Assembly: GCF_039941195.1 (NCBI RefSeq)
Contig: NZ_JBDVFA010000098.1
Span: forward strand, 1-64,000
Direction of reading: 5' to 3'
Origin: Aurantibacter_A sp039941195
GTDB taxonomy: Bacteria > Bacteroidota > Bacteroidia > Flavobacteriales > Flavobacteriaceae
DNA length: 64,000 nucleotides
The notes beneath the pieces were generated by a model. That model was not told the DNA's origin and searched no databases. It saw nothing but the letters and a program-made list of their open reading frames with translations. Of this stretch, positions 16,886 to 27,404 are shown in pieces. The translations under genes were made by a program, and so were the position numbers. Numbering within the stretch: the first letter of the stretch is position 1; each line of letters opens with the position of its first letter.

Positions 16886-19630
16886 ATGCAAAGTTTTCTA
16901 GAAGAGGTCGCTGAAAAGGTATGTCAAGAATACGACAAACTAGAAAACGTCATTTTTATTCTACCCAGTAAACGTAGTGGTACATTTTTGCGCAAAGCAC
17001 TAGCAAAAGCTTCAAAAAAAACTCTTTTTGCCCCCCAAATAGTCAGTATAGAAAACTTTGTAGAAAACATTTCTAAGTTAACTACTGCAACCCATACACA
17101 ACAATTATTTGAACTATATAAAATCCATCTAATTAATTCAAATGATGATAAAACGGATTTTTATTCTTTTTCGAAATGGGCCAGCACATTATTACAAGAT
17201 TTCAATGAAATCGACCGCTATTTAGTTGATGCGAACAAATTATTTTCGAACCTAACTGATATTCAAGAAATTTCACATTGGTCGCCAGATTTCGAAAAAA
17301 CAAAAATGATGGAAGACTATTTTCAATTCTGGAAACAGTTAAAACCATTATATCATGCATTTAATAAAAGCTTAACCAGTCAAAATATTGGTCATCAAGG
17401 TTTAATTTATAGAAAAGCTTATGAAAAATTAGATGATTACATACAAGAAACAATTGACAAGACTCATATATTCATTGGTTTTAATGCACTAAATAAATCT
17501 GAAACTTTAATTATTCAAAAATTAATAGCTAATCCTAAAAACAAAATATTTTGGGATATAGATCAATACTTTTTAGACGACCCAGTACATGACGCAAGTT
17601 TTTTCTTAAGAGGGTATCTTAAAACTTGGGATTATTTCGAAAACTCAGAAATGATTGGTATCAGCAATCATTATCAATCATCTAAGAATATTGATATTAT
17701 AGGCTTACCTAAAAATGTTTCTCAGGCTAAATATGTTGGTAATTTACTTAGCGCTCAAGTAAGTAATAATCTTAAAAATACTGCCGTAATTTTAGGAGAT
17801 GAAACTATTTTAAATCCAGTACTTAATTCTATACCAAATGAAATAAATAGTATTAATATTACTATGGGATACCCGTTAAGCGGAACCCCAGTAGCTAGTC
17901 TTTTTGAACAATTAATGCAATTGTATATAAATAAAGAAAGTAAAGGTTGGTATCATCGTACAATTCAAGATTTTTTGTCTCACCCATACCTTCAAATATT
18001 ATTAAGCGATAAAGAAACAAATTATGCGCATTTAATATCGAAGAAAATAGCAGAACAAAACTGGTCATTTATACAAAATGCACAACTTATAAAAACTTGC
18101 CCTCAACAAATACAGATTTTAAAATTACTATTTACCAATGATGTTCCTGATACAAAAACATTCTTAGAAAATTGTTTAAACATTATTGATTCAATTCGAA
18201 TAAAACTTTTAACAGGAACTAATAATCTTGAACTAGAATATCTTTATCGGTTTCACAAATTATTCAATCAACTACACGACTTAATCGAAAAATACCCTTT
18301 TGTTAATGACTTAAAATCACTCAATAGTTTATACAAAGAATTATTATCAAAAGAAACTCTAGATTTTCAAGGAGAACCACTCCAAGGACTTCAGGTTATG
18401 GGAATGCTTGAAAGTAGAAATCTAGATTTTGAAACAATCATAATTACTTCGGTAAACGAGGGTATATTACCATCAGGGAAAACAAACAATTCATTTATTC
18501 CGATGGATCTAAAGCATAGTTTTGGCTTACCCTCATATAAAGAAAAAGATGCGGTTTACACATACCATTTCTATCGTATTCTCCAACGTGCAAAAAACAT
18601 ATTTCTACTATATAATACGGATTCTGACGTATTAGAAGGAGGCGAAAAAAGTAGGTTGCTATTACAACTATTAACAGATAAAAATAAGAAAAGTGATATA
18701 CGAGAAGCTATTGTTTCTCCAGAAATTACGCCTATTAAAAATGAACTAATAACTATAACTAAAGATATAAGCCTAATCGAATTAATTAAAAAACATGCGG
18801 CTTCTGGTTTCTCACCTACTTCTTTAAGTAATTATATTCGAAATCCTATAGATTTCTATAAACGTAACCTCTTAAAAATTGAGGATCTAACAGAAGTTGA
18901 AGAGACTGTAGCTGCTAATACATTTGGAACAATTGTACACGATACACTTGAAATAATGTATACCGAGTTTTTAGGAAAAGAATTAGAGACAAAAACTCTT
19001 ATATCACTAAAATCTAAAATCCCTGAACTGGTCAACTTTCAATTTGAAAAAACCTATGCCGGAGGAGATTTTAGTACTGGTAAAAACTTAATCGCATTTA
19101 ATGTAATCGTAAAGTATATTGAGAATTATATTGACAATGAAATTGAAGAGGTAAAACAACATAACATTAAAATAATAGGACTTGAACAACAGTTTAAAAT
19201 TACCTTAGCTATTCCAGAACTTGATTTTCCAGTGGTTTTAAAAGGTAAACTAGACCGAATAGATGAGAAAGATGGTATAATTCGAATAATTGATTATAAA
19301 ACCGGAAAAGTAGAATCTAAAAATGTAGAAATTGTGGATTGGCAGGAAATTACTGCTGATTATGATTACAGTAAAGCCTTTCAATTATTATGTTATTCAT
19401 TAATGTTTAATAAACAAAAATTTATTGAAAATTTTGAATCCGGTATTGTTTCATTTAAAAACCTACCGGCAGGAGTTTTAAAATTTGCCCTTAAAGATAA
19501 AAGAACTAGAGGAGCAAAAAAGATTACTATGATAACAGAAGACACTCTCGTAGATTTCCAAAATCAACTAAAAAAATTAATTTTAGAAATCTGCGACCCT
19601 AAAACACCTATAATTGAAAAAGAAGTTTAA
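16886..19630 (+). CDS. PD-(D/E)XK nuclease, AddB-like
   Basis: A 914-aa protein, the probable partner of the upstream helicase in recombinational break processing. The start (VIFILPSKRSGTFLRKAL, FAPQIVSIENFV) resembles AddB/RecC-like subunits. I see no GxxGxGKT Walker A motif, so the helicase part is probably inactive. The C-terminal nuclease domain is clear: SNYIRNPIDFYKRNLLK, FGTIVHDTLEIMY, GKLDRIDEKDG and RIIDYKTGKVE. The four-Cys iron-sulfur pattern of Bacillus AddB is not evident. Convergent with the SDR gene 7 nt away. Confidence 0.85.
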   Translation: MQSFLEEVAEKVCQEYDKLENVIFILPSKRSGTFLRKALAKASKKTLFAPQIVSIENFVENISKLTTATHTQQLFELYKIHLINSNDDKTDFYSFSKWASTLLQDFNEIDRYLVDANKLFSNLTDIQEISHWSPDFEKTKMMEDYFQFWKQLKPLYHAFNKSLTSQNIGHQGLIYRKAYEKLDDYIQETIDKTHIFIGFNALNKSETLIIQKLIANPKNKIFWDIDQYFLDDPVHDASFFLRGYLKTWDYFENSEMIGISNHYQSSKNIDIIGLPKNVSQAKYVGNLLSAQVSNNLKNTAVILGDETILNPVLNSIPNEINSINITMGYPLSGTPVASLFEQLMQLYINKESKGWYHRTIQDFLSHPYLQILLSDKETNYAHLISKKIAEQNWSFIQNAQLIKTCPQQIQILKLLFTNDVPDTKTFLENCLNIIDSIRIKLLTGTNNLELEYLYRFHKLFNQLHDLIEKYPFVNDLKSLNSLYKELLSKETLDFQGEPLQGLQVMGMLESRNLDFETIIITSVNEGILPSGKTNNSFIPMDLKHSFGLPSYKEKDAVYTYHFYRILQRAKNIFLLYNTDSDVLEGGEKSRLLLQLLTDKNKKSDIREAIVSPEITPIKNELITITKDISLIELIKKHAASGFSPTSLSNYIRNPIDFYKRNLLKIEDLTEVEETVAANTFGTIVHDTLEIMYTEFLGKELETKTLISLKSKIPELVNFQFEKTYAGGDFSTGKNLIAFNVIVKYIENYIDNEIEEVKQHNIKIIGLEQQFKITLAIPELDFPVVLKGKLDRIDEKDGIIRIIDYKTGKVESKNVEIVDWQEITADYDYSKAFQLLCYSLMFNKQKFIENFESGIVSFKNLPAGVLKFALKDKRTRGAKKITMITEDTLVDFQNQLKKLILEICDPKTPIIEKEV

Positions 19631-19637
19631 CAAAGCT

Positions 19638-20351
19638 CTATTTTTTATCAGGTCTTGTAGGCCTAACTTCAATTTTACTAGGCAAAGTTCTTGGATGCAT
19701 TTTTAATAAATCTAATACCAATTTTCCTATATCTTCAGGCTGAATTTTCCAAGCATCTTTTTCATCAGGTTCGTTATTGTTAAAATTGGAAGCTACAGAG
19801 CCTGGCATAATTGTGGAGACCTTTATATCATATTTTCTAAGATCAAGCATTACTGCTTGTGTAAAACCTACTACTCCAAACTTAGTTGCATTGTAGCCTG
19901 CACCGGCTGCAAAGAAATTAGTTCCAGCCAAACTAGCTAAAGTCATATAATACCCTTTAGAATGTTTTAATGCCTCAACAGAGGCTTTTAAGGTGTAAAA
20001 TACCCCGGTTAAGTTTGTATCAATCATATTGTTCCAAAACTCTATAGACATCTCGTCTACAGGCATAAAATGACCCACACCGGCATTTGCAAGAACAACA
20101 TCAAGCTGACCCCATTTCTCAATTATGGCAGCAACAGCAGTCTTTTCATCATCAAGATTACTAACATCGGAAGCTAGTGCTAAAACAGTATCAGAATCAC
20201 CAAGGTAATCAGCCGCCTGTTGTACTGTTTTTAAGGTACGTCCACTAATAGCCACCTTCATTCCGGCAGCAATTAATTTTTGTGCTACTCCGTATCCTAT
20301 TCCTTTAGAACCTCCTGTTATATAAGCTACTTTATTCTTTAAATCCTGCAT
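19638..20351 (-). CDS. Short-chain dehydrogenase/reductase
   Basis: A 237-aa classical SDR using NAD(P). It has the cofactor motif TGGSKGIGYGV, NAG in VVLANAGVGHF, catalytic Ser (LASLAGTNFF) and Tyr/Lys (GYNATKFGVVGF). The substrate is not predictable. It is not close to the fucose genes and stands alone between convergent and divergent neighbours, so I do not assign it to a pathway. Confidence 0.88.
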   Translation of the reverse strand: MQDLKNKVAYITGGSKGIGYGVAQKLIAAGMKVAISGRTLKTVQQAADYLGDSDTVLALASDVSNLDDEKTAVAAIIEKWGQLDVVLANAGVGHFMPVDEMSIEFWNNMIDTNLTGVFYTLKASVEALKHSKGYYMTLASLAGTNFFAAGAGYNATKFGVVGFTQAVMLDLRKYDIKVSTIMPGSVASNFNNNEPDEKDAWKIQPEDIGKLVLDLLKMHPRTLPSKIEVRPTRPDKK

Positions 20352-20478
20352 AACATATTTTTTTTACAAATTACCACTACAATTACACTTGCTAAAATCG
20401 CTGTCGTTATTTTTTTCTTAAAAGCCAAATATCTAACTAATCCTAATCTTTATAATAAATGGTATTTTAGTCTTCTAT

Positions 20479-21357
20479 ATGTCAAATTCTTTACAAAAAA
20501 ATGAGATTACTATACGACCAATGCTCATTGAGGATATGGACAGCATCATGCAATTAAAAAATGCCGAACAGTGGAATCAAACTGAATTGGATTGGAGCTT
20601 ATTGATTAATCTAAATCCTAAACATTGCTTTGTTGCCTGCTACAAAAATAAAATCCTAGGCACAGTAACCGCAATGATATATGGGAATAAGTTAGCTTGG
20701 ATAGGCATGATGCTTGTTTCAAAAGACTATCGCGGTTTAGGCATAGGTAAGTTATTGATGAATACGATTATTGAAAGTCTGAAATCTATTACATCTATAA
20801 AACTTGACGCCACTCTAGCCGGAATACCCGTTTATAAAAAATTAGGTTTTAAAACAACACAAGAGGTTTTAAGAATGACATCAACTTTGTTATTAAGTTT
20901 AAAAGAAGCTCCATTATACGACACCACACTACAACCAATTACAAAAAATAACATAAACGAGATAGCTGAATTTGACAAAAAAGCTTACGGTGTAAACCGC
21001 CTTGCCCTATTCATGCAATTATTAAAACAAGAAAACACTAACAATTGGTGTCTGAGAAAAAAAGGTGAAATTACAGGTTTTATTTTAGGTCGCAACGGAA
21101 GCAAATATTATCAAATTGGTCCATTAATCGCCCAATCTACATCTGACAGTAAAATTTTACTTGGTAAAACACTAATCAATCTTTCAGGAAAACCAATTTT
21201 AGTAGATGTGTTTCAGGAAGAAACCGAATTTGTAGAATGGCTCATAACTATTGGTTTTGAAATACAACGGAGCTTTACGAGAATGTATTTAAAAAGCAAC
21301 ATAAATCACACTTCTCAAAAAACACAGTACTTAATTGCTGGTCCCGAATTAAGTTAA
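20479..21357 (+). CDS. GNAT-family N-acetyltransferase, two-domain (YitH-like)
   Basis: A 292-aa cytoplasmic protein. Residues about 10-130 are a GNAT domain with the acetyl-CoA loop KDYRGLGIGKLLMNTII. The C-terminal part (about 150-290: AEFDKKAYGVNRLALFMQL, GFILGRNGSKYYQIGPLIA) resembles the second domain of YitH-type acetyltransferases. The acceptor is unknown. It converges with pyc 6 nt away. Confidence 0.82.
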   Translation: MSNSLQKNEITIRPMLIEDMDSIMQLKNAEQWNQTELDWSLLINLNPKHCFVACYKNKILGTVTAMIYGNKLAWIGMMLVSKDYRGLGIGKLLMNTIIESLKSITSIKLDATLAGIPVYKKLGFKTTQEVLRMTSTLLLSLKEAPLYDTTLQPITKNNINEIAEFDKKAYGVNRLALFMQLLKQENTNNWCLRKKGEITGFILGRNGSKYYQIGPLIAQSTSDSKILLGKTLINLSGKPILVDVFQEETEFVEWLITIGFEIQRSFTRMYLKSNINHTSQKTQYLIAGPELS

Positions 21358-21363
21358 TCTAAC

Positions 21364-24300
21364 TTATCTCAACACCACAACTAAATCTTCAGAATTTACT
21401 AATGAGCCTCCTTCCAATAATACCTTATCTACAATACCATCAGTAATAGCTACAACCGTACTTTCCATTTTCATAGCTTCTATTACAAACAATGGCTGAT
21501 TCTTTTTAACCTCCTGTCCTTTCTTTACTAACACATTAGACAACAAACCTTGTAACGGTGAACCAACATGTTTTGTATTAGAACTATCAGCTTTTTGATT
21601 CTCTACTTTGCTCACTTTTACAGTAGTATCTTTAATAAGCACATTTCTTATTTGCCCATTAATTTTAAAGAAGATACTCACGTTTCCATCAAGGTCAGGC
21701 TCACCTCTTTGCATTAAAGAAATCAAAACATTTTTACCACGATCTAATTCTACCATTATTTCTTCACCTACTTCCATTCCATAAAAGAAATTCTTGGTAG
21801 GAATATTCATCACATTACCATACTTAACGTGGTTGTTATAAGCATTCGTGAAGACCTTTGGATACAACTTATAAGATAAAAAATCTGTTATCTCTAAATC
21901 ACGACCCATTCCTTTTTTAAATTTTCTTTTAAAAGCTTTAAACTCCTTATCAAAATCTATTGAATCAAGATGAGCGTTTGGCCTATTCGTAAAAGGCTTT
22001 TCACCTTTTAAAACTAACTTCTGAATCTTTTTCGGAAAGCCTCCAACAGGCTGACCTAATTCACCTCTAAAAAAACTTTTAACAGATTCTGGAAATGAAA
22101 TTTCATCACCACGCTCCATTACTTCTTCAATAGTTAGGTCATTACTAATCATATATTGAGCCATATCACCAACCACTTTTGAACTTGGTGTAACTTTTAC
22201 AATATCGCCAAACAGTTTATTGACCTCACCATACATTTTAGTAACCTGGTTAAACTTATCTTCTAAGCCAAGTGCAATAGCCTGACCTTTTAAATTAGAA
22301 TATTGTCCGCCAGGTATTTCATGATTATATACATCACCTGTACCTGATTTTAATCCAGATTCAAAAGTGTAATAATATTTACGAACAGTTTCCCAGTAGT
22401 TAGAATATTCTGCCAACTTTTCCGTATTCATTTCATTTTCACGCTTATGAAAGCGTAACATTTCGAGTACAGAATTAAAATTAGGTTGTGATGTAAGGCC
22501 AGAAAGTCCACCCAATGCAACATCAACCACATCTACTCCCGCATCAATTGCTCTTAAATATGTTGCAGTTTGTACGGAAGAAGTATCATGTGTATGTAAA
22601 TGAATAGGAATATTAATTTCAGATTTCAACTCTTTAATTAAAGTAAAGGCAGCATCAGGTTTAAGTAGGCCTGCCATATCTTTAACACCCAAAATATGCG
22701 CTCCAGCATTTTCAATGTCTTTAGCTAACTGCATATAATATTTTAAATCATATTTAGTCTTAGAAGGATTTAAAATATCTCCAGTATAGCAAATAGAACC
22801 TTCTGCTAAACCACCTGTTCTTTTTCTAACATGCTCTATACACGGAGCAATAGACTTCATCCAATTTAAAGAATCGAAAATTCGAAAAACATCAACACCA
22901 GTATTCCATGATTCTTCTACAAATTTTTCAATTAGATTATCAGGATATGCTGTATAACCAACACCATTTGAACCTCTAATTAACATCTGCAATAGTACAT
23001 TTGGCATGGCTTTTCGCAATAAAGCTAAGCGCTCCCAAGGATTTTCTTGTAAAAATCGGAGACAAACATCAAAAGTTGCACCGCCCCAAACTTCCATAGA
23101 AAAAATCTCAGGATGATTTTTACTGTAGCCTTCAGCCACTTTTAGCATATCATTCGTTCGCATTCTTGTTGCCAAAAGGCTCTGATGCGCATCGCGCATA
23201 GTGGTGTCTGTGAAATGAATCTTTTTCTCTTTCTTCAACCATTGCGAAAATTTATCTGGTCCAAGTTCCGTTAACAAATCCTTGGTACCTTTTGGGTAAT
23301 TATCCATTTTTGGAACTGAAGGAACTATAGGTTTAGAAAATACAAGTGTTGGGTCTATTTTCTTTACATCTGGGTTTCCATTAACAATCGTATCTCCTAA
23401 AAATTGAATTAATTTATTTGCTCTATTTCTTGGTTCTACAAATTCAAAAAGTTTAGGCTCATTTTTTATAAAATTCACGGTCACCTTACCTTCTCTAAAA
23501 GTAGGATGTTTTAATATATTATCTAAAAAGGCCATGTTTGTATTCACACCACGAATACGAAATTCTGCCAAAGCCCTACGCATTTTTCTACAAGACCCAT
23601 CTAATGTTCGGCTTCTTGCCGACACCTTTACTAGCATAGAATCGAAGAATGGAGAAATCGAAACACCCTGGTATATACTACCTGCATCCAAGCGTATTCC
23701 AAAGCCCGAGGCACTTCTATAGGTAGTTACTACACCATAATCTGGTTTAAAATCATTTGCAGGGTCTTCAGTTGTAATTCTACACTGCAATGCTAAACCA
23801 GTAATTTGAACAGCATCTTGGTTGGCTATTTTAATTTGCTGATCCGATAATTTATAACCACCAGCAATAAATAACTGCGCTTTTATCAAATCTATATTAG
23901 TAATCATTTCGGTAACCGTATGTTCAACTTGAACACGTGGATTCACCTCTATGAAATAAATACTGCCGTCATCATCAACCAAAAATTCAACCGTACCAAT
24001 ATTATTATAGTTAACCGCTTTACAAATGGCTATAGCATATTGGTAGAGCTTATCTTTAGTTTCTTGGGGCAAACCCAATGAAGGCGCAAATTCAATTACT
24101 TTTTGATATCGGCGTTGTACCGAACAATCCCTTTCATACAAATGCACCATGTTGCCATGGGTATCTGCCATAATTTGTATCTCAATATGTTTGGGATTTT
24201 CAACGAATTTTTCAAGGAATACAGTGTCATCACCAAAAGCATTTAAAGATTCTCTTCTAGCTTCAGGAAATCCTTTTCGCAACTCTTCCTCAGTTCGTAT

Positions 24301-24816
24301 AACACGCATTCCACGTCCACCTCCACCAGAAGCTGCTTTTAGCATTACAGGATATCCTATTTTTTTTGCTTCGGATACAGCAATTTTAATATTTACTAAA
24401 TCTTTATCACTACTTAAAATAACTGGAATATCGTTGGCAACAGCAACTTCTTTAGCGGTTATTTTATCTCCCAAGGCCTTAAGCACAGAAACCTTAGGGC
24501 CGACAAAAATTATTCCGTTTGCTTCACATTCCGCAGCAAACTTTGCATTTTCAGATAGAAAACCGTACCCGGGATGTATGGCATCCACGTTATTTTCTTT
24601 TGCTACTTTTATAATAGCGTCAATATCTAAATATGGTTTTAAGGGCTCGTTATCTGCTCCTATTTGATAGCATTCATCGGCTTTATATCTATGTAAAGAA
24701 TATCGATCTTCATATGTATATATACCAACTGTTCTTACCCCAATTTCAACACAAGCTCTAAATATTCGTATGGCAATTTCTCCTCTATTCGCTACAAGAA
24801 CTTTTTTAATTTCCAT
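21364..24816 (-). CDS. pyc: Pyruvate carboxylase
   Basis: Carboxylates pyruvate to oxaloacetate using ATP and biotin. It is 1150 aa, the full single-chain form. The biotin carboxylase domain (about 1-450) has ANRGEIAIRIFRA, GGGGRGMRV and IEVNPRVQVEHTVTE. The carboxyltransferase domain (about 530-800) has TDTTMRDAHQSLLATRMR and the metal site HLHTHDTSSVQ. The biotinyl domain ends with EAMKMES (Lys1116). It lies 26 nt downstream of the L-lactate dehydrogenase gene at the end of the fucose catabolic operon, so it could channel fucose-derived pyruvate into the TCA cycle; a housekeeping role is equally possible. Confidence 0.96.
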   Translation of the reverse strand: MEIKKVLVANRGEIAIRIFRACVEIGVRTVGIYTYEDRYSLHRYKADECYQIGADNEPLKPYLDIDAIIKVAKENNVDAIHPGYGFLSENAKFAAECEANGIIFVGPKVSVLKALGDKITAKEVAVANDIPVILSSDKDLVNIKIAVSEAKKIGYPVMLKAASGGGGRGMRVIRTEEELRKGFPEARRESLNAFGDDTVFLEKFVENPKHIEIQIMADTHGNMVHLYERDCSVQRRYQKVIEFAPSLGLPQETKDKLYQYAIAICKAVNYNNIGTVEFLVDDDGSIYFIEVNPRVQVEHTVTEMITNIDLIKAQLFIAGGYKLSDQQIKIANQDAVQITGLALQCRITTEDPANDFKPDYGVVTTYRSASGFGIRLDAGSIYQGVSISPFFDSMLVKVSARSRTLDGSCRKMRRALAEFRIRGVNTNMAFLDNILKHPTFREGKVTVNFIKNEPKLFEFVEPRNRANKLIQFLGDTIVNGNPDVKKIDPTLVFSKPIVPSVPKMDNYPKGTKDLLTELGPDKFSQWLKKEKKIHFTDTTMRDAHQSLLATRMRTNDMLKVAEGYSKNHPEIFSMEVWGGATFDVCLRFLQENPWERLALLRKAMPNVLLQMLIRGSNGVGYTAYPDNLIEKFVEESWNTGVDVFRIFDSLNWMKSIAPCIEHVRKRTGGLAEGSICYTGDILNPSKTKYDLKYYMQLAKDIENAGAHILGVKDMAGLLKPDAAFTLIKELKSEINIPIHLHTHDTSSVQTATYLRAIDAGVDVVDVALGGLSGLTSQPNFNSVLEMLRFHKRENEMNTEKLAEYSNYWETVRKYYYTFESGLKSGTGDVYNHEIPGGQYSNLKGQAIALGLEDKFNQVTKMYGEVNKLFGDIVKVTPSSKVVGDMAQYMISNDLTIEEVMERGDEISFPESVKSFFRGELGQPVGGFPKKIQKLVLKGEKPFTNRPNAHLDSIDFDKEFKAFKRKFKKGMGRDLEITDFLSYKLYPKVFTNAYNNHVKYGNVMNIPTKNFFYGMEVGEEIMVELDRGKNVLISLMQRGEPDLDGNVSIFFKINGQIRNVLIKDTTVKVSKVENQKADSSNTKHVGSPLQGLLSNVLVKKGQEVKKNQPLFVIEAMKMESTVVAITDGIVDKVLLEGGSLVNSEDLVVVLR

Positions 24817-24842
24817 ACTTCTATTTCTGTTTAGATATTATT

Positions 24843-25997
24843 TTATTTAATCAAATGATGCGGAAAATCTTTAACTTCTTCGCAACATATTTGCTCCATT
24901 ACTTGTTGAAGTTCAGTTTTTAATAGTGAAATAGTATGGTTTCCGCCTTCATTTCCTAATGCGGCAACCCCGTACATAAATGATCTTCCCATAAACGTAA
25001 ACTTTGCTCCACTCGCTAAAGTACGTGCAACATCCGGACCTGATCTTAGACCACTATCCATCATTACGGTCATTTTATCCCCATATTTCTCAGCAATTCT
25101 AGTTAAAGGTTTTATGGTTGATTCTCCAGCATCGAGTTGTCTACCTCCATGGTTAGAAACAATTACACCATCAATTCCTAAATTTAATGCTTTTTCTGCA
25201 TCTGCCTCATTAGCAACTCCTTTCAAAACCAATTTACCTTTCCACATATCGCGAATTGGCTTAATTTTTTCTTCATTCAATCTTCCGGAAAAGGTGGCAT
25301 CCATAAATTTACCCAATTGTTTAAGATCTAAACCTTTTGGCATGTATGGTTTTAGGGTTTCAAAATTTGGCTGCCCATGAATAAGTGTTTTCATCGCCCA
25401 TTCAGGTTTTCCTAAAATTTGAAGAATATTTTTTACAGACATTTTAGGTGGCATCGCTAAGCCATTTCTAATATCTCTTGGTCTAAATCCAAAAGTCGGT
25501 ACATCACACAAGATAACCAATACTGGACATTCAGCAGCTGCAGCTCGCTTTATAATATCATCTCGTAATCTATTCTCTGTAGGATGATATAATTGAAACC
25601 ATGCCTGCCCTTCTGTAAGTTCTGAAATACGTTCAATACTACTTGTAGAAACTGTACTTAGCACAAATGGAATATTATGATTGAAAGCCGCTTTCGCTAA
25701 TATTTCAGGTGCATTTGGCCACATTAATCCTTGTAATCCAACTGGGGCAATGCCGAATGGGGCGTCGTAGGTATGTCCAAATAATTCTGTTTTAAGTTCA
25801 GAACCAGTATGCTTACTTAAGTAATAAGGTAACAATTCTACTTCTCGTATTTCAGAAGTGTTCTTATGCAAGTTTACATCTTCATTACAACCACCGTCTA
25901 AATATTCAAAGGCAAACTTTGGAATCTTACGTTTAGCTTTATTTCGTAAATCTGTAACTGACGGATAGCTGTTGTTTATTTTTATTCCTTCTGGCAT
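24843..25997 (-). CDS. lldD: FMN-dependent L-lactate dehydrogenase / alpha-hydroxy-acid oxidase family
   Basis: Oxidises an L-2-hydroxy acid, most likely L-lactate, to the keto acid. At 384 aa the TIM-barrel family motifs are present: FAFEYLDGGCNED near the N-terminus, PFGIAPVGLQGLMWP, LVLKGVANEADAEKAL, the active site SNHGGRQLDAGEST with the base His, and FMGRSFMYGV. The L-fucose pathway encoded just upstream ends in pyruvate plus L-lactate, so this is the expected step for the second product. lldD-like enzymes with other substrates (glycolate, mandelate) cannot be excluded by sequence alone. Confidence 0.88.
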   Translation of the reverse strand: MPEGIKINNSYPSVTDLRNKAKRKIPKFAFEYLDGGCNEDVNLHKNTSEIREVELLPYYLSKHTGSELKTELFGHTYDAPFGIAPVGLQGLMWPNAPEILAKAAFNHNIPFVLSTVSTSSIERISELTEGQAWFQLYHPTENRLRDDIIKRAAAAECPVLVILCDVPTFGFRPRDIRNGLAMPPKMSVKNILQILGKPEWAMKTLIHGQPNFETLKPYMPKGLDLKQLGKFMDATFSGRLNEEKIKPIRDMWKGKLVLKGVANEADAEKALNLGIDGVIVSNHGGRQLDAGESTIKPLTRIAEKYGDKMTVMMDSGLRSGPDVARTLASGAKFTFMGRSFMYGVAALGNEGGNHTISLLKTELQQVMEQICCEEVKDFPHHLIK

Positions 25998-26063
25998 GGT
26001 AATTCAATTAGTAACTAATGATGATATTTTATTGATATGAATATTTAAAACTAGAAAGTATAG

Positions 26064-27395
26064 CTACTCAATTTTAAAGACTTTGTAAGCACGGTAACCA
26101 TAAAAGGCAACAACCATAAAACAAACAAGCGGAAGTATAAATGAAAAATTTACTTCTGGTACGCCCATAATTTTCACGTCATCATAAGCACTTCCTCCAA
26201 TATCCATAATTAAACCTTGTAAAACAGGCATAAAAGCCCCCCCAACAATGGCCATTACTAAAAATGCAGATGCAGGTTTTGCATCGTCTCCTAAACCGGT
26301 TAATGCTATTCCGTAAATAGTTGGAAACATTAAGGACATACAAAATGAAACCATTACCAAAGAATACAAACCACCGATACCTTGAATAAAAATAGTACCC
26401 AAACAGAAGATAACAGCTAACATTGCTAAAAGCATTAATAATTTACCGGATTGAATAAATTTCATTAAATAAGTAAACAAGAATCTACTTACTAAAAATA
26501 TTACTAGGGCTGCATAAGCATAGTTTACGGCTTCTTGATTACTAATTCCTAAATTCTCAGCATACTGATAAATATAAGTCCAACACATTATTTGCGCGCC
26601 TACGTAAAATAATTGAGCGATTACACCTCCTACAAAACGCTCTTTTTTGAAGATTCTCTGTATAGCATCCCACATACTAGAATTTGGCTCTTCTAAATCT
26701 TCTTTTTTAACCTCGGGCATTTTCACAAAAGCAATCACGATGAACATGAAAATTACAAATAGGCCCAAGGCAACATATGGGTTCCGAATAACCAAAAGAT
26801 CGGAAGTTTTAATTGCCGCTTTAGCTGTCTCAGATAAAGTATCATAAACACTATTTCCAGCTGCATCTAAATCGTCTGATTGTAGAGCTCCTAAAATAAA
26901 AACTTGTGCAACAAACAAACCAGACAATGCACCTAAAGGATTAAAAGCTTGAGCAAGATTCAGTCTTTGAGTAGCAGTTTCTTTAGCACCCATTGACAAA
27001 ATAAAAGGGTTTGCTGTGGTTTCTAAAAAAGCTAGGCCAAATGTTAGAATATAAAGCGCCAATAAAAAGAATAGGTAATTTTCCATTGCTGCTGCTGGGT
27101 AAAATAACAGGGCACCTACCGCATACAAAACAAGACCTACTAAAATACCTACTTTATAGGAATACTTTTTCACAACAAAAGCAGCTGGCAAAGCCATAGT
27201 AAAATAACCACCATAAAAAGCAGCTTGCACCCAGGACGCTTGAGTATTATTTAATTCTAGTATTTTTTTAAAAGCGGATACCATTGGATTGGTTATATCA
27301 TTAGCAAAACCCCAAAGGGCAAACAATGAAGTTATCAACACAAAGGGCACTAATAGTTTTTTAGAAACTATAGGAATTCTTTCAGCGTTTTTCAT
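26064..27395 (-). CDS. fucP: L-fucose:H+ symporter, MFS family
   Basis: Inner-membrane sugar-proton symporter for L-fucose. It is 443 aa with 12 hydrophobic segments, starting LVPFVLITSLFALWGFANDI, and has the FucP-type features NPMVSAFKKILELNNTQASW, AAFYGGYFTMALPAA and TTANPFILSMG. FucP relatives also carry other hexoses, but the position inside a fucose catabolic operon (9 nt upstream lies the fucose dehydrogenase candidate) makes fucose the natural substrate. Confidence 0.92.
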   Translation of the reverse strand: MKNAERIPIVSKKLLVPFVLITSLFALWGFANDITNPMVSAFKKILELNNTQASWVQAAFYGGYFTMALPAAFVVKKYSYKVGILVGLVLYAVGALLFYPAAAMENYLFFLLALYILTFGLAFLETTANPFILSMGAKETATQRLNLAQAFNPLGALSGLFVAQVFILGALQSDDLDAAGNSVYDTLSETAKAAIKTSDLLVIRNPYVALGLFVIFMFIVIAFVKMPEVKKEDLEEPNSSMWDAIQRIFKKERFVGGVIAQLFYVGAQIMCWTYIYQYAENLGISNQEAVNYAYAALVIFLVSRFLFTYLMKFIQSGKLLMLLAMLAVIFCLGTIFIQGIGGLYSLVMVSFCMSLMFPTIYGIALTGLGDDAKPASAFLVMAIVGGAFMPVLQGLIMDIGGSAYDDVKIMGVPEVNFSFILPLVCFMVVAFYGYRAYKVFKIE

Positions 27396-27404
27396 TTTTA
27401 AATT

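Noticed and set aside
19638..20351. Third SDR as part of the fucose pathway
   Set aside because: It is separated from the catabolic operon by the oppositely oriented GNAT gene and about 1 kb, and lacks pathway-specific features.
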